Shown: positions 7,857-16,953, numbered from the stretch's first letter. The stretch: DNA of 44,346 nucleotides from Bifidobacterium miconis (GCF_019331735.1 NZ_JAHBBH010000022.1:1-44346); one strand, 5' to 3'. Notes: generated by a model not told the origin, from the sequence alone. Made by a program: numbers and translations.

Positions 7857-7866
7857 GGAACGTTCC
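7857..7866. promoter_or_regulatory. Palindromic operator candidate GGAACGTTCC (LacI type)
   Basis: A perfect 10-bp palindrome with central CG, the usual centre of LacI-family operators. The same 10-mer occurs at 12978-12987 upstream of GH115, and near-copies lie at the two GPH promoters. The likely binder is the LacI regulator at 13932-14921. Confidence 0.6.
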
Positions 7867-7936
7867 TGTCGATTGTATCGTGATATGGAAGATCATGCTC
7901 CATAAATGGCTTGATATGCGCTGAAATGTAGCCGAT

Positions 7937-7965
7937 TTGTAAATCCGGAACGAACCGGGTATGGT
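7937..7965 (+). promoter_or_regulatory. Promoter of GPH symporter 1 with operator-like spacer
   Basis: TTGTAA (7937-7942) and TATGGT (7960-7965) are separated by exactly 17 bp. The spacer contains CCGGAACGAACCGG (7945-7958), a variant of the palindrome at 7857, placed where a bound repressor would block RNA polymerase. The ATG follows at 7996. Confidence 0.6.
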
Positions 7966-7995
7966 GGACATACGCAAAGCAGGGAAAGGACACTG

Positions 7996-9555
7996 ATGTC
8001 TCGACGCAATCATCGGCAGAACGAGCTGCCGCCGTTGTCATGGAAAGCCAAGCTCGGCTATTCCACGTTCTCGCTGTCATACGTCATGCAGACCATGATC
8101 GGCACATGGCAGCTGTTCTACTTCACCACATTCCTCGGCATCCCCGTCGCCGCCACCACGGCGCTCATCGCCGCAGGCAAGATCATCGCCTCGGTGATCG
8201 GCCCGGTGTGGGGGTATCTGTCCGACCGCATGTACGCCACCAAGCTCGGCCGTCGCATCGGCCGCCGCCGGTCCATCATGCTGATCGCCGTGCCGCTCAA
8301 CGCGCTGTTCTACGCCATCATGTGGATTCCGGGGCTGCCGGTCGCCGCATACTTCACCTCCAGTCTGCTGTACTGGGTCTTCCTCGCCGGCCTGACTACG
8401 ATCCAGTACGGTCTGCCGTCCGAAATGACCGAGGACTCCAGTCAACGCGCGCAGCTCGTCGGCATCAACCAGATCGCCGGCGCGATCGGCAGCACGTTCC
8501 TGTCGTTGTTCAACGTGTACCTGTTCATCCTCTGGGGCAAGGACACGTGGACCTCGTACTTCAAGATGGCCATGATCTACGGTGCTATCGGTGTGGGCGT
8601 GCTCGTCGTCGGCTTCTTCACCATCAAGGAGCGGCCATACGACGAGTCGACCGACGTGTCCGAAGCCGATGGCGGGACGACTGGTAACAAACTGCCGATC
8701 TGGCAGCGCATCGTCTCGATGATCTGGAATTTCGTGTCCGTGATGCGGGTGCGGGAATTCCGCAACTATCTCGGCCTGTATCTGTCCGAACAGTGTTTTC
8801 GCGCCATCCGCGGCACCATCAACACGTATTTCGTGATCTTCGTGCTGCTGCTCGATCCGCAGACCGTCTCGCTCGCCACCGGCGTGAACACCATGTTCGG
8901 CATCGCGTGCCTCACGTTCTTCATGTGGCTTACCGCGAAAGTCGGCGGCCCGCGCGCCTACCGGATCGGCGGCTTCGAGGTGATCGGCGTGTTCCTGTCG
9001 CTGTTCGTGCTGGCCATGTTCTCGTCCCAACTGTCGTCCGGCGCCAAGGCCGTCGCGTTCGTCGTGCTCGGCCTGTTCATGAACTTCGGCATCACCGGCG
9101 TGGTGAACGCGACGCAGTACACGTACACGTTCATCCCCGACGTGGATGAAATCATCACGTCCAAGCGGCGTGAAGGACAGTACGCGTCCGTCAACGCAAC
9201 CATTGACGACATCTTCGCCGCGGTCGAGACGGTGCTCATCGGCTGGGTCTTGCAGGCGACCGGTTTCATCGAGGGCGCGCAGGCACAGCCGTCCGGCACG
9301 GTGACGGCCATCGCGGTCATGTACTGTCTTGCTCCGATCATGCTGTGTCTGCTCGGCATATTCTTCACCTACCGGCTCAAGCTCAACAAGGAGAACCACG
9401 GGCTGCTGCTGGCCGAGATCGCGCGGTTGCGCGAGGGCGGTTCGATGGCCGACGTCACGCCCGAGACGCGCGAACTGGTCGAAAGCCTCACGGGCATGCC
9501 GTACGAGCGCTGCTGGGGTCACAACAACGTGATCAACGTGGGCAATCGCGGATAG
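7996..9555 (+). CDS. GPH-family glycoside:cation symporter 1
   Basis: The 519-residue integral membrane protein belongs to the glycoside-pentoside-hexuronide:cation symporter family (MelB/XynP-like branch of the major facilitator fold): LGYSTFSLSYVMQTMIGTW, GYLSDRMYATKLGRRIGRRR and the conserved LPSEMTEDSSQRAQL segment. About 12 membrane segments can be counted. It is clearly paralogous to the protein at 15256-16821; their last 40 residues are nearly identical in pattern (LREGGSMADVTPETR, CWGHNN). AAAGGA precedes the ATG by 5 nt. Substrates of the family include glycosides, pentosides and hexuronides. The GH115 neighbour suggests a glucuronic acid-containing oligosaccharide, which is inference. 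Confidence 0.88.
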   Translation: MSRRNHRQNELPPLSWKAKLGYSTFSLSYVMQTMIGTWQLFYFTTFLGIPVAATTALIAAGKIIASVIGPVWGYLSDRMYATKLGRRIGRRRSIMLIAVPLNALFYAIMWIPGLPVAAYFTSSLLYWVFLAGLTTIQYGLPSEMTEDSSQRAQLVGINQIAGAIGSTFLSLFNVYLFILWGKDTWTSYFKMAMIYGAIGVGVLVVGFFTIKERPYDESTDVSEADGGTTGNKLPIWQRIVSMIWNFVSVMRVREFRNYLGLYLSEQCFRAIRGTINTYFVIFVLLLDPQTVSLATGVNTMFGIACLTFFMWLTAKVGGPRAYRIGGFEVIGVFLSLFVLAMFSSQLSSGAKAVAFVVLGLFMNFGITGVVNATQYTYTFIPDVDEIITSKRREGQYASVNATIDDIFAAVETVLIGWVLQATGFIEGAQAQPSGTVTAIAVMYCLAPIMLCLLGIFFTYRLKLNKENHGLLLAEIARLREGGSMADVTPETRELVESLTGMPYERCWGHNNVINVGNRG

Positions 9556-9632
9556 ACTCCGCCTTCTCCTCATTGCGATACCGTGCAACGGTAGGCAATG
9601 CGGCAACCGCAGGCGAGACGGCAGTATCAACA

Positions 9633-9671
9633 AATGGCCGGTCCCTTCCCGAACGGAAGGGACCGGCCATT
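9633..9671. terminator. Bidirectional terminator hairpin
   Basis: AATGGCCGGTCCCTTCC (9633-9649) pairs perfectly with 9655-9671 around a 5-nt loop. It sits between the convergent GPH symporter 1 and GH115 genes and can end both transcripts. Confidence 0.75.
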
Positions 9672-9716
9672 GCGTATCATGCGGCGACGTCAGCAATGCC
9701 GGCGACGTCAGCGATG

Positions 9717-12700
9717 TCACCGCGAGGCGACGAGCACGCGCGGGGATTCGTCCGGACCGTGGAACGCTCGCGTGAGCGCGCCGGGCTGTGTTTCGATGAC
9801 CACGCGGTCGAGCACCATCGAGGCGTCGACGCGCGTGATCTCGAACGTGTTCCATCCGGCATGCACGCTGATCTCGAACGGCAGCGACTCATAGCCGCGG
9901 ATGATGTTGCGCTCCCACACCTTGGTCAGCGAGTGACGGTTGCGGGATTCGGACCACACGTTGTTGCCCGCGATTTCCACCGGTGCGCCGCCATTCATGC
10001 TGACGGCGATCCGGCAGCCTCGAGCGGTGCCGTCGTCCTCGAATCCTTCGTTGAACGTAGGCAGCCGGTCGATGCGGCCCGCGTAAGCACCCGCCTGATC
10101 GAAGTACAGGTGGTACACGAGTTTCGCGCCGGCTCCGGGCAGGCTGATGCCGCGGTCGGGGAACGCCTTCATCGTGTCGCCGTGCTGTCCTTCGTGCTCG
10201 ATGCGTTTCCAGCTGGACCCGTCCAGTCCGTCAATCACCTTCGAGGCGTGTTCGGCCTCGAATGCGAGATAGCCGTCGGCCTCGGCGTAACCGTAGTCGT
10301 CGGTGTCGTTCGTGGCCGGTGCGGGCCTGACGTCGTGCTTGGTCGCCGTAACGGCGAACGTTGCCACACGCTTGGATTCGCCCGCTACCGTCGTACCGCT
10401 GTCGCTGTACACCGCGATTTCGCCGGTCGACTTGCCGACTTCAACCGCCTGCCAGTCGACGGTGACGGTTATGCGCTGTTCGTCGGCAGTCGCGCCGGAA
10501 TCGGCCGACAATCGTACCCACGATGGCGCGGTCGCATGCCATGTCACGGGTTCTGCCATGTCCTCGCGCGAGAAGACGTCGAAGAATCGCGTGTCGTCGG
10601 TGACGGCGCTGTCGAAGCGCAGCAGGCCGGAGCCGGTGCCGTCCTGTCCTTCCGCGGCCGCATCCACGCCTCGGCCGGCGGTCGGGATCGCCGGATACTG
10701 GTCGTCCTCAATCAGATCGTGATCGTCGCCCAAATGCGTGTCGTACTTGATGACGCCGGCCCACTTGCCGCCATTGAGCGCGTCGAGATAGTCGTTGCGA
10801 TGCACGATCGCGTCCCGCGATTGCCGGGACAGTGCGATGTAGCGTCGGGTCGCGTTGACGCGTCCCTGCTTCGCCGCAAGCTGCGCTTTCCAGAAGTTCA
10901 CGTATTCGCCGGCAGTGTCGGACGACGACAGCACGGCGTAGTACAGCTGCTCGAAGAACGCGGTGCGACGGGCCTCGCCGAGCGAGTCGGAGATGTCGCG
11001 CAGCTTGTCGCTGAGCGCGTTGCATCGGTCGAGCCAACGTTGCGCCTCGTCGCCGAATGCGGCCGGGTTGAACGTGAACTCGTTGAGATCGATGCCTGCG
11101 TTCGCGCCTTCCGGATTCAGGCTGGCGAGATTGAACCCGGGCTGGCGGATCGCGATGATCTGCTGGAATTCGTCGAACGCGTCGGCGAGCTGTCGTGCGG
11201 TGTCGTCGTCCACGCCCCAGTCGCGCTTGGCCAGCGGCGTGATGAACTGAGAACCGATCGTGCGGTCGGTGTAGCGGACGGGATCCCAGCCGAGTTTGAT
11301 GAAGAATTCGGTGGAGATATCGGACAGCTTGATGTCGCCGATGTTGATGACCCATTGCGTGCGCATGCCGGTGTCCCACGCGCGGTGCATCTGCTCGCTC
11401 ATCAGCGGCAGCTGCGAGCTGTTGAGCCAGGTGTTGTTGGTGGGGCGGCCCACATACGAGTTGTGGTAGTACACGCCCGAGCCGCCTTCGCGCGCCTGCT
11501 CGCCGCGGGTGGGCGTCTGACGCAGGAAACCGTAGTCGTCCTCGGCCCACATGAGCGTGATGTCGCGGTATTCCGGACGTTCCATGATCCTGTTGAGACC
11601 GTGGTTGTACACGTCGTTCATTTCCTTGTACGGGATGAGCACCTGCGGGATGCGCGAAGCCTCCTCCTTGCCGTACACCTCTTCGATGAGCGCTCGCTGG
11701 GTGGCGATGACGTCCTCCATGAACGCCACTTCCTTTTCGTCGCGTGTGGCGCCCGGATAGCGGTCGAGTTCGGCCACGTTGAACGCGCCGTCGTGGATGC
11801 CGCGAATGCCTACGGTCAGCGAGCACTCGCACCCCTTGTTGGTTTCGAGTCGTTCGCGCCAGTATTGGATCAGCGCCTCGCGGTTGAGCGTGAAATCGTA
11901 GGAGGCGCGCACGGAAGCGCCGCGCATGTGGAACTTCTCATGGTTCCGCTCGTACCACTGGTCCCATTCGCCCTCGTTGTTGCGCAGCAGGATTTCGCAG
12001 TGGCTGGAGCCCATGATGACGCCGTATAGTTCGGCCTCCCTGGCGTTGATCGGCACGCCGTCGGGGCCGAGTTCCCGATTGAACGCGACCGATTCGGGGT
12101 GCATGGCCGGCCACAGCAGGTTGCCGCGCAGGCGCAGCAGCAGTTCGAAGACGTGACGGTAGTAGTTGACGTCCGGCGCGATCTGCGGGTTCGGGAACTT
12201 CTTGCGATTCCAGTGGATGATCGACCAGTCCTCGTCGTTGATGAAGAAGCCGCGGTACGGTACGGCCGGGCCGAGCTCGACGCAGGCGTGCGTGTAGTCG
12301 ACGTCGATGATCGGGCGCACGTCGATCGGTACGTCGCCCCACCAGAACCACGGGGATACGCCGATGCGCTCGGACAGCGCGTAGATGCCGTAGATGGTGC
12401 CGCGCGCGTCGCTGCCGGCGATCACGAGCGCATGGTCGACGCCGGGGATCGGATGGTCGACTTCCTTGAGTGCGAACGCTTCGGTGCGTGCGGTGATCTG
12501 TTTGGCTTCGTTGAACAGGCCGTTGGCGATGATCGTGTCGACGATCGCGCTGCGTCCGATGGCGCCGACGATGATGGCGCGTTCGATCGGCCGGGTACCG
12601 GCATCGGTCGCCGCGAGCTGATCCGGCGCGTCGAGGCTGATGAGTGCGGGCGTGGCGTCGGCGTCGGCCGCGTCGAGCCGGGCGGCCTGCGTCTGCTGGT

Positions 12701-12917
12701 CGTCGGCGAACAGGCTCTGCACGACGTGCCAGTCGATCGCGCCGGTGGTCATGGCGATGTCCTGCCGCAGATCCTGCGCGGCGCGCGTGATCTGCCGCCA
12801 CGTGCGTTCGGCGTGGGCGTCGCACGCGGAGGCGTGATATGCGCCGTCGACGATGACCGGTGCGGCCGGCGCGATCGAGGTCGCCAAGGGCGTGCGGAGA
12901 TATTCATAGATCTTCAT
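9717..12917 (-). CDS. Glycoside hydrolase family 115 (alpha-glucuronidase-type)
   Basis: The 1066-residue protein matches GH115 in length and landmarks: IIVGAIGRSAIVD and KEVDHPIPGVDHALVIAGSD near the N-terminus, GTIYGIYALSERIGVSPWFW, then YRGFFINDEDW and LLRLRGNLLWPAMH, followed by a C-terminal beta-rich region with AFEAEHASKV. Characterised GH115 enzymes remove 1,2-linked glucuronic or 4-O-methylglucuronic acid from xylan or xylo-oligosaccharides. There is no signal peptide, so it should act on imported oligosaccharides. ATG 12917 is chosen over an upstream in-frame start (13163) because AAGGAAG lies just before it and similarity begins here. A GGAACGTTCC operator candidate lies at 12978 in its leader or promoter. 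Substrate beyond acidic glycans is not determinable. Confidence 0.88.
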   Translation of the reverse strand: MKIYEYLRTPLATSIAPAAPVIVDGAYHASACDAHAERTWRQITRAAQDLRQDIAMTTGAIDWHVVQSLFADDQQTQAARLDAADADATPALISLDAPDQLAATDAGTRPIERAIIVGAIGRSAIVDTIIANGLFNEAKQITARTEAFALKEVDHPIPGVDHALVIAGSDARGTIYGIYALSERIGVSPWFWWGDVPIDVRPIIDVDYTHACVELGPAVPYRGFFINDEDWSIIHWNRKKFPNPQIAPDVNYYRHVFELLLRLRGNLLWPAMHPESVAFNRELGPDGVPINAREAELYGVIMGSSHCEILLRNNEGEWDQWYERNHEKFHMRGASVRASYDFTLNREALIQYWRERLETNKGCECSLTVGIRGIHDGAFNVAELDRYPGATRDEKEVAFMEDVIATQRALIEEVYGKEEASRIPQVLIPYKEMNDVYNHGLNRIMERPEYRDITLMWAEDDYGFLRQTPTRGEQAREGGSGVYYHNSYVGRPTNNTWLNSSQLPLMSEQMHRAWDTGMRTQWVINIGDIKLSDISTEFFIKLGWDPVRYTDRTIGSQFITPLAKRDWGVDDDTARQLADAFDEFQQIIAIRQPGFNLASLNPEGANAGIDLNEFTFNPAAFGDEAQRWLDRCNALSDKLRDISDSLGEARRTAFFEQLYYAVLSSSDTAGEYVNFWKAQLAAKQGRVNATRRYIALSRQSRDAIVHRNDYLDALNGGKWAGVIKYDTHLGDDHDLIEDDQYPAIPTAGRGVDAAAEGQDGTGSGLLRFDSAVTDDTRFFDVFSREDMAEPVTWHATAPSWVRLSADSGATADEQRITVTVDWQAVEVGKSTGEIAVYSDSGTTVAGESKRVATFAVTATKHDVRPAPATNDTDDYGYAEADGYLAFEAEHASKVIDGLDGSSWKRIEHEGQHGDTMKAFPDRGISLPGAGAKLVYHLYFDQAGAYAGRIDRLPTFNEGFEDDGTARGCRIAVSMNGGAPVEIAGNNVWSESRNRHSLTKVWERNIIRGYESLPFEISVHAGWNTFEITRVDASMVLDRVVIETQPGALTRAFHGPDESPRVLVASR

Positions 12918-12977
12918 TGATGCTTCCTTGTATTGGTGTTGTGGATACTTCTTTGTGACAAATCCACTACGAAACGC

Positions 12978-12987
12978 GGAACGTTCC
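12978..12987. promoter_or_regulatory. Palindromic operator candidate GGAACGTTCC upstream of GH115
   Basis: This is the exact 10-mer found at 7857-7866, here within CGCGGAACGTTCCGGG (12975-12990). On the minus strand it lies just downstream of an AT-rich TATTAT -10-like stretch near 13011, a fitting position for repression of GH115 by the LacI regulator. Confidence 0.6.
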
Positions 12988-13043
12988 GGGTGAATTTTGA
13001 AAACCATAATACAATGATTTATTATGTTTTGCGTACCGGCGTG

Positions 13044-13070
13044 TACGGGAATTGTCGTAAAATTCCCGTA
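13044..13070. promoter_or_regulatory. 10-bp inverted repeat between GH115 and the SGNH hydrolase
   Basis: TACGGGAATT (13044-13053) and AATTCCCGTA (13061-13070) flank a 7-bp spacer. The sequence differs from the GGAACGTTCC set, though TTGTTCCGGG follows directly at 13071. It lies between divergent genes and may be an operator for a different regulator. Confidence 0.5.
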
Positions 13071-13135
13071 TTGTTCCGGGTCTGATATCACCCATACTGG
13101 TTCCATGGCTTCATGGAGGAAGGCACAGGCCGACG

Positions 13136-13828
13136 ATGGCAGACGAAATTGGCGAAGGCGCATTCAAGGGCAAGCTCATGTTCTCGTTCGGGGACAGCAT
13201 TTGCCATGGCCACTACTATCCCAAGTTCACGTTCCCCAAGCGCGTGGCCGAGCTGGAAGGCATGGACTATGTATGCCATGCGGTCAACGGCTCGACCATT
13301 ATCGATTTCACCGAACCGGACTCCCCGTACCACGACACCACGCACCACATCCTGCGCCAAGTCAAGAACGCCGCGGCCGATCACGTCGATCCGGACGTGA
13401 TCATCTTCGACGGCGGCGTCAACGACGCGGTCCACAACGACATCGACATCGTCGAGTTCGGCCGCATGTTCCGCATGACTGCGGAGCTCATCCGCAAGCG
13501 CTGGCCGAATGCGCTGACGGTCTACGTGACCGTGCACCGCCTGTGGAAGCGCGACTGGGACGTGCAGGTCGCGGTGTACGGCGAGGCCGTGCGCATCTGC
13601 GGCGAATTGGGCATCCCCGTGGCCAACATGTTCGAGGATTCGCCGATGGACACGCGCGATCCAGAAGTCGGCAAGACGCTGAGCTTCGACGAGGTGGATG
13701 CCGACGGCGAGCCGATCGTCGCCGGCAACGGCACGCATCCGTGCCCGGCGGCCGTCGAACGGTATTACGTGCCGCTCGTGCGCGAGACGCTGCACAATCC
13801 CACCGCGCATATTCCCGCGGTTCGCTGA
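13136..13828 (+). CDS. SGNH/GDSL-family hydrolase
   Basis: The 230-residue protein has FGDSICHG (residues 18-25, catalytic Ser in block I), IFDGGVNDAVHN (block III) and GNGTHPCPAAVERYY near the C-terminus with the catalytic His. There is no signal peptide. It is a second SGNH enzyme in the locus, only distantly like the one at 7018-7656. The position between GH115 and the LacI gene suggests a carbohydrate esterase removing acetyl or similar groups from imported oligosaccharides, which is inference. A GGAGGAAGG stretch lies about 15 nt upstream of the ATG, rather far for a ribosome binding site, so the start is only moderately certain. Confidence 0.8.
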   Translation: MADEIGEGAFKGKLMFSFGDSICHGHYYPKFTFPKRVAELEGMDYVCHAVNGSTIIDFTEPDSPYHDTTHHILRQVKNAAADHVDPDVIIFDGGVNDAVHNDIDIVEFGRMFRMTAELIRKRWPNALTVYVTVHRLWKRDWDVQVAVYGEAVRICGELGIPVANMFEDSPMDTRDPEVGKTLSFDEVDADGEPIVAGNGTHPCPAAVERYYVPLVRETLHNPTAHIPAVR

Positions 13829-13931
13829 CTCCGTGCCGTCCGGTTGCGGCCGTCCGGAACGATTCGAGCATGTGCCTTGCGGCGAGTAGTATGCGAAAGA
13901 GGCTGTGATGTACAGGAAAGGTGCGTATGCG

Positions 13932-14921
13932 ATGGTGACGATCAAGGATGTGGCGGCCAAGGCGGGAGTCTCGAAGACCACTGCGTCCGACGCCCTGCGC
14001 GGTGGCGGCGAAGTAAGCGCCAAGACCATGCAGCGTGTGCGGGCCATCGCCGAACAGATGGGCTACAAGCCCAACGTGTCCGCGCGTTCGTTGCGCTCGG
14101 GCCGCAGCAATACCATCACGTTTCTCACCTCGGGCATTCAGGGAAGCTACTTCGCGGAGGTCGCCACGTACTTCGCCGAGGAGATCAACCGGCGCGGCAT
14201 GTACATGCTTATCGAGCTGACGAAATTCGTGCGCGACGACGCGAAGGAGAAGATCCCGTTCCCCATGTCGGACGGCATCATCGCCACCAACGCGCTGCAC
14301 GTCGATCAGCTGCTGCGCGAGCATCCGACCGTCGTACTGGAGAATTACGACGACGATTGCCCGTACGACACAGTGAACGCGTCCAGTGCGGCCGGGTCTC
14401 GCGCTGCGATCCGCCATCTGGCAGAGCGCGGCTGCACGCGCATCGCCGTGGTCGGCGACAACCGGGGCCCGGGCATTTATCCCGGCGCGCGCGACCTGCG
14501 CTATGAATCGGCGCGGGACGAGTGCCGCAAGCTCGGATTGCAGTTCGACGACGCCTCGTTCGTCCGCTCGCAGTGGTCGCGGCAGGGCGGCATCGCAACC
14601 GGCCATGCGCTGGTCGACGCCGGCATGCCGTTCGACGGATTGTTCTGCCTGAGCGACGGCATTGCGCTTGGCGTGATCCGCGGGCTGGCCGAGTGCGGCG
14701 TGCGTGTGCCGGACGATGTTGCTGTGGTCGGCTTCGACGGCGTGCTGGAAGGACGGTTCTACAATCCGTCGCTGACGTCGGTGCGCACCGATTTCGTGAC
14801 GATGGCGCGCGTTGCGATGGATCTGCTCATGCGGCGCATCGAGCATCCCGACGACAAGGCCGCCCGCCAGTGCATGACCGTCGGCTACGAGATCAGCGAG
14901 GGCGAGTCCACGGCCCGGTAA
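13932..14921 (+). CDS. LacI-family transcriptional regulator
   Basis: The 329-residue protein begins with a LacI-type helix-turn-helix (VTIKDVAAKAGVSKTTASDA, residues 2-21), a hinge (PNVSARSLRSG) and a periplasmic-binding-protein-like sensor domain ending in VAVVGFDG and LLMRRIEHPD. I chose ATG 13932, preceded by AGGAAAGG at 10 nt, giving the normal position of the HTH. It probably binds GGAACGTTCC-like palindromes near the GPH and GH115 promoters. A weaker match (GGAACGATTC, 13857-13866) in its own leader suggests autoregulation. The effector is expected to be a sugar or breakdown product of the imported glycan. A relic of a related gene lies at 24042-24242. Confidence 0.92.
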   Translation: MVTIKDVAAKAGVSKTTASDALRGGGEVSAKTMQRVRAIAEQMGYKPNVSARSLRSGRSNTITFLTSGIQGSYFAEVATYFAEEINRRGMYMLIELTKFVRDDAKEKIPFPMSDGIIATNALHVDQLLREHPTVVLENYDDDCPYDTVNASSAAGSRAAIRHLAERGCTRIAVVGDNRGPGIYPGARDLRYESARDECRKLGLQFDDASFVRSQWSRQGGIATGHALVDAGMPFDGLFCLSDGIALGVIRGLAECGVRVPDDVAVVGFDGVLEGRFYNPSLTSVRTDFVTMARVAMDLLMRRIEHPDDKAARQCMTVGYEISEGESTAR

Positions 14922-14951
14922 TCCATCGATTCTTAGGCGGTCAGTGGTTCT

Positions 14952-14987
14952 GCGAGGCCCGCGATACGACGATATCGCGGGCCTCGC
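14952..14987. terminator. 15-bp perfect hairpin after the LacI gene
   Basis: GCGAGGCCCGCGATA (14952-14966) pairs with 14973-14987 around a 6-nt loop. It lies 31 bp after the regulator stop codon. It lacks a T run but is a plausible transcript end. Confidence 0.6.
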
Positions 14988-15052
14988 CGTATTCGGGCGG
15001 CGTTCATGCGTCTACATCTTATCGATGAGACACGCCGATGGTGCCGGTTCGT

Positions 15053-15081
15053 TTCCGGAAGGTTCCGGATTGTGTTATATT
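15053..15081 (+). promoter_or_regulatory. Promoter of GPH symporter 2 with operator-like palindrome
   Basis: A TATATT -10 box (15076-15081) has a weak TTCCGG -35 (15053-15058) at 17 bp. CCGGAAGGTTCCGG (15055-15068) overlaps the -35 and spacer and differs from the GGAACGTTCC consensus by one central base. This mirrors the arrangement at GPH symporter 1. The transcript would have a leader of about 170 nt, containing a small hairpin at 15178-15199. Confidence 0.5.
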
Positions 15082-15125
15082 AAGTCTTGCAACAATTCAA
15101 ACCGTCTCAAGCGAACTATTTATTC

Positions 15126-15135
15126 GGAACGTTAC
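15126..15135. promoter_or_regulatory. Auxiliary operator candidate GGAACGTTAC
   Basis: Nine of ten bases match GGAACGTTCC. It lies about 60 bp downstream of the promoter operator at 15055, inside the leader of GPH symporter 2, a spacing compatible with two-site repression. Confidence 0.5.
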
Positions 15136-15255
15136 GGGCAGTGATGCCGGTATCGTTCGGTCACCGGAACAACGCGACGCCTGCCTCGTCATACAGGCGA
15201 AGCTAGGCCGGTTTCCATTGGACGGAAGGCAACGGAGAAAAGAAAGAGGTCAGTG

Positions 15256-16821
15256 ATGACTAGCACCTCAATCGCGAGCAGCGGCACCGTTGAAACGGGT
15301 CGCCTGTCCGCATGGACCAAGATCGCATATGCGTTCTTCGGACTGTCATTCACCATGTCCACCATGGTCAACACATGGCAGATGTTCTACTACACGTCCT
15401 TCATGGCCATCGGCGTCGGCGTCGTGACCACCATGCTCGCATTCGGCAAGTGGGCCGGTGCGGCCATCTCCCCGGTCTGGGGCTGGCTGTCCGACCGCAT
15501 GTACGCCACGTCCATCGGTCGCAAGCTCGGCCGCCGCCGCGCCATGCTGCTCATCCTCGCCCCGCTGAATCTCGTGTTCTATGTGCTGCTGTGGCTGCCG
15601 AACATGCCGGTGTGGGCCTACATCCTGTTCAACGTCGGCTACTTCGCCATTTGGCCGGGCGTCACCACCATCGACTACGCCCTGCCGTCCGAAATGACCG
15701 ACAACTCCAAGGACCGCGCCCAGCTTGTCGTCGGAGGCCAGATCGGCGGCGCCGTCGGTTCCTTCGGCCTGTCCATGCTCAACGTCTACCTGTTCACGCT
15801 CTGGGGCAACAAGACCTGGGACGCCTACTTCAAGATCGCCATGCTGTACGCGGTCGTCGGCACCATCCTGCTGGTCCTCGCCGCATTCGCCATCAAGGAA
15901 CGCCCGTACGACCCGTCCACCGACGTGGCCGCAGCCGATAAGGACGCCAAGGGCAAGACGAGCGCTCTCAAGCAGATCGTCTCCGTCTTCTGGAACTTCG
16001 TCTCTGTCATCCGCATCCGCACGTTCCGCAACTACCTGTACATCTTCCTCACCCAGATCATCTTCCGCAACGTGCGTGGCACCCTGAACTCCTACTTCAT
16101 CATCTTCGTGCTCATGCTCACCGCTCAGGACGTGTCGCTGTCCACCGGCATCAGCTTCCTGTTCGGCATCGCGTTCGTCACCTTCTGGGGCTGGGCCACC
16201 AGCAAGGTCGGCGGCCTGAAGACCTATCGTGCCGGCGGCTACATCACCTTCCTGATTTTCGGCGCGATCCTCGTCATGGGCCTGCTCAAGCACAACTTCA
16301 CCCCCACCCAGCTGGCCATCGGCTTCACCGTGCTCATCACCGCGTTCGGCCTCGGCAACTCCGGCATCGTGAACGCGCAGCAGTACATCCAGGCATTTGT
16401 GCCCGACGTCGACGAGATCGTCACCGGCAAGCGCCGCGAAGGCCAGTACGCCGGCATCACCGAAACGCTGTCCACCGTCGTGCAGGCCCTCGTCGTGGCC
16501 GGCACCGGCTGGGTGCTCGTGCTCTTCGGCTTCCAGTCCGGCTCCGACACGCAGCCCGACAGCGCCGTGAACGCCCTGCTGTACATGTACTGCCTCACCC
16601 CGATGGTCCTCACCCTGCTCGGCAACTTCCTCACCTATCGCATGCACCTCAACGACGAGAACCACAAGGTGCTCGTCGCCGAAGCCAAGCGCCTGCGCGA
16701 AGGCGGCTCCATGGCGGACGTCACTCCGGAGACCCGCAAGGTCGTCGAGGATCTCGCCGGCATGAAGTACGAGGAGTGCTGGGGCCACAACAACATCATC
16801 AACATCTCCAACCGGGGCTGA
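15256..16821 (+). CDS. GPH-family glycoside:cation symporter 2
   Basis: The 521-residue integral membrane protein is a paralogue of the symporter at 7996-9555. Shared landmarks include GWLSDRMYATSIGRKLGRRR, LPSEMTDNSKDRAQL, the VPDVDEIVTGKRREGQYAG loop and the C-terminal CWGHNN. About 12 membrane segments are present. The start is ATG 15256 with AAAGAGG at 6 nt; a GTG immediately upstream is in frame but less well placed. Codon use is more strongly C-biased than in symporter 1, which suggests higher expression. Downstream is the GH2 gene, separated by a terminator at 16908-16953. Confidence 0.88.
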   Translation: MTSTSIASSGTVETGRLSAWTKIAYAFFGLSFTMSTMVNTWQMFYYTSFMAIGVGVVTTMLAFGKWAGAAISPVWGWLSDRMYATSIGRKLGRRRAMLLILAPLNLVFYVLLWLPNMPVWAYILFNVGYFAIWPGVTTIDYALPSEMTDNSKDRAQLVVGGQIGGAVGSFGLSMLNVYLFTLWGNKTWDAYFKIAMLYAVVGTILLVLAAFAIKERPYDPSTDVAAADKDAKGKTSALKQIVSVFWNFVSVIRIRTFRNYLYIFLTQIIFRNVRGTLNSYFIIFVLMLTAQDVSLSTGISFLFGIAFVTFWGWATSKVGGLKTYRAGGYITFLIFGAILVMGLLKHNFTPTQLAIGFTVLITAFGLGNSGIVNAQQYIQAFVPDVDEIVTGKRREGQYAGITETLSTVVQALVVAGTGWVLVLFGFQSGSDTQPDSAVNALLYMYCLTPMVLTLLGNFLTYRMHLNDENHKVLVAEAKRLREGGSMADVTPETRKVVEDLAGMKYEECWGHNNIINISNRG

Positions 16822-16907
16822 ACCGCTGCTCCGGACTTCGGTCCGATGATGTGATTTGATTTTCCGCCAGGTGCACCTCCTGTTTCTCGCTTGACGGATG
16901 TTTGCAG

Positions 16908-16953
16908 CCGGCGGCTTCTGATCCGATTGCCGGGTCGGAGGCCGCCGGTTTTT
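16908..16953 (+). terminator. Intrinsic terminator after GPH symporter 2
   Basis: CCGGCGGC (16908-16915) pairs with GCCGCCGG (16941-16948), with an inner partial stem, and is followed by TTTTT. A small CGGAC-TTCG-GTCCG hairpin lies before it at 16832-16845. Only about 85 bp remain before the GH2 start, so GH2 is expressed from a promoter there or by read-through. Confidence 0.75.

Noticed and set aside
9345..12029. 894-codon plus-strand frame across the 3' end of GPH1 and opposite GH115
   Set aside because: It overlaps two well-supported genes and a perfect terminator hairpin, and shows no recognisable domain.
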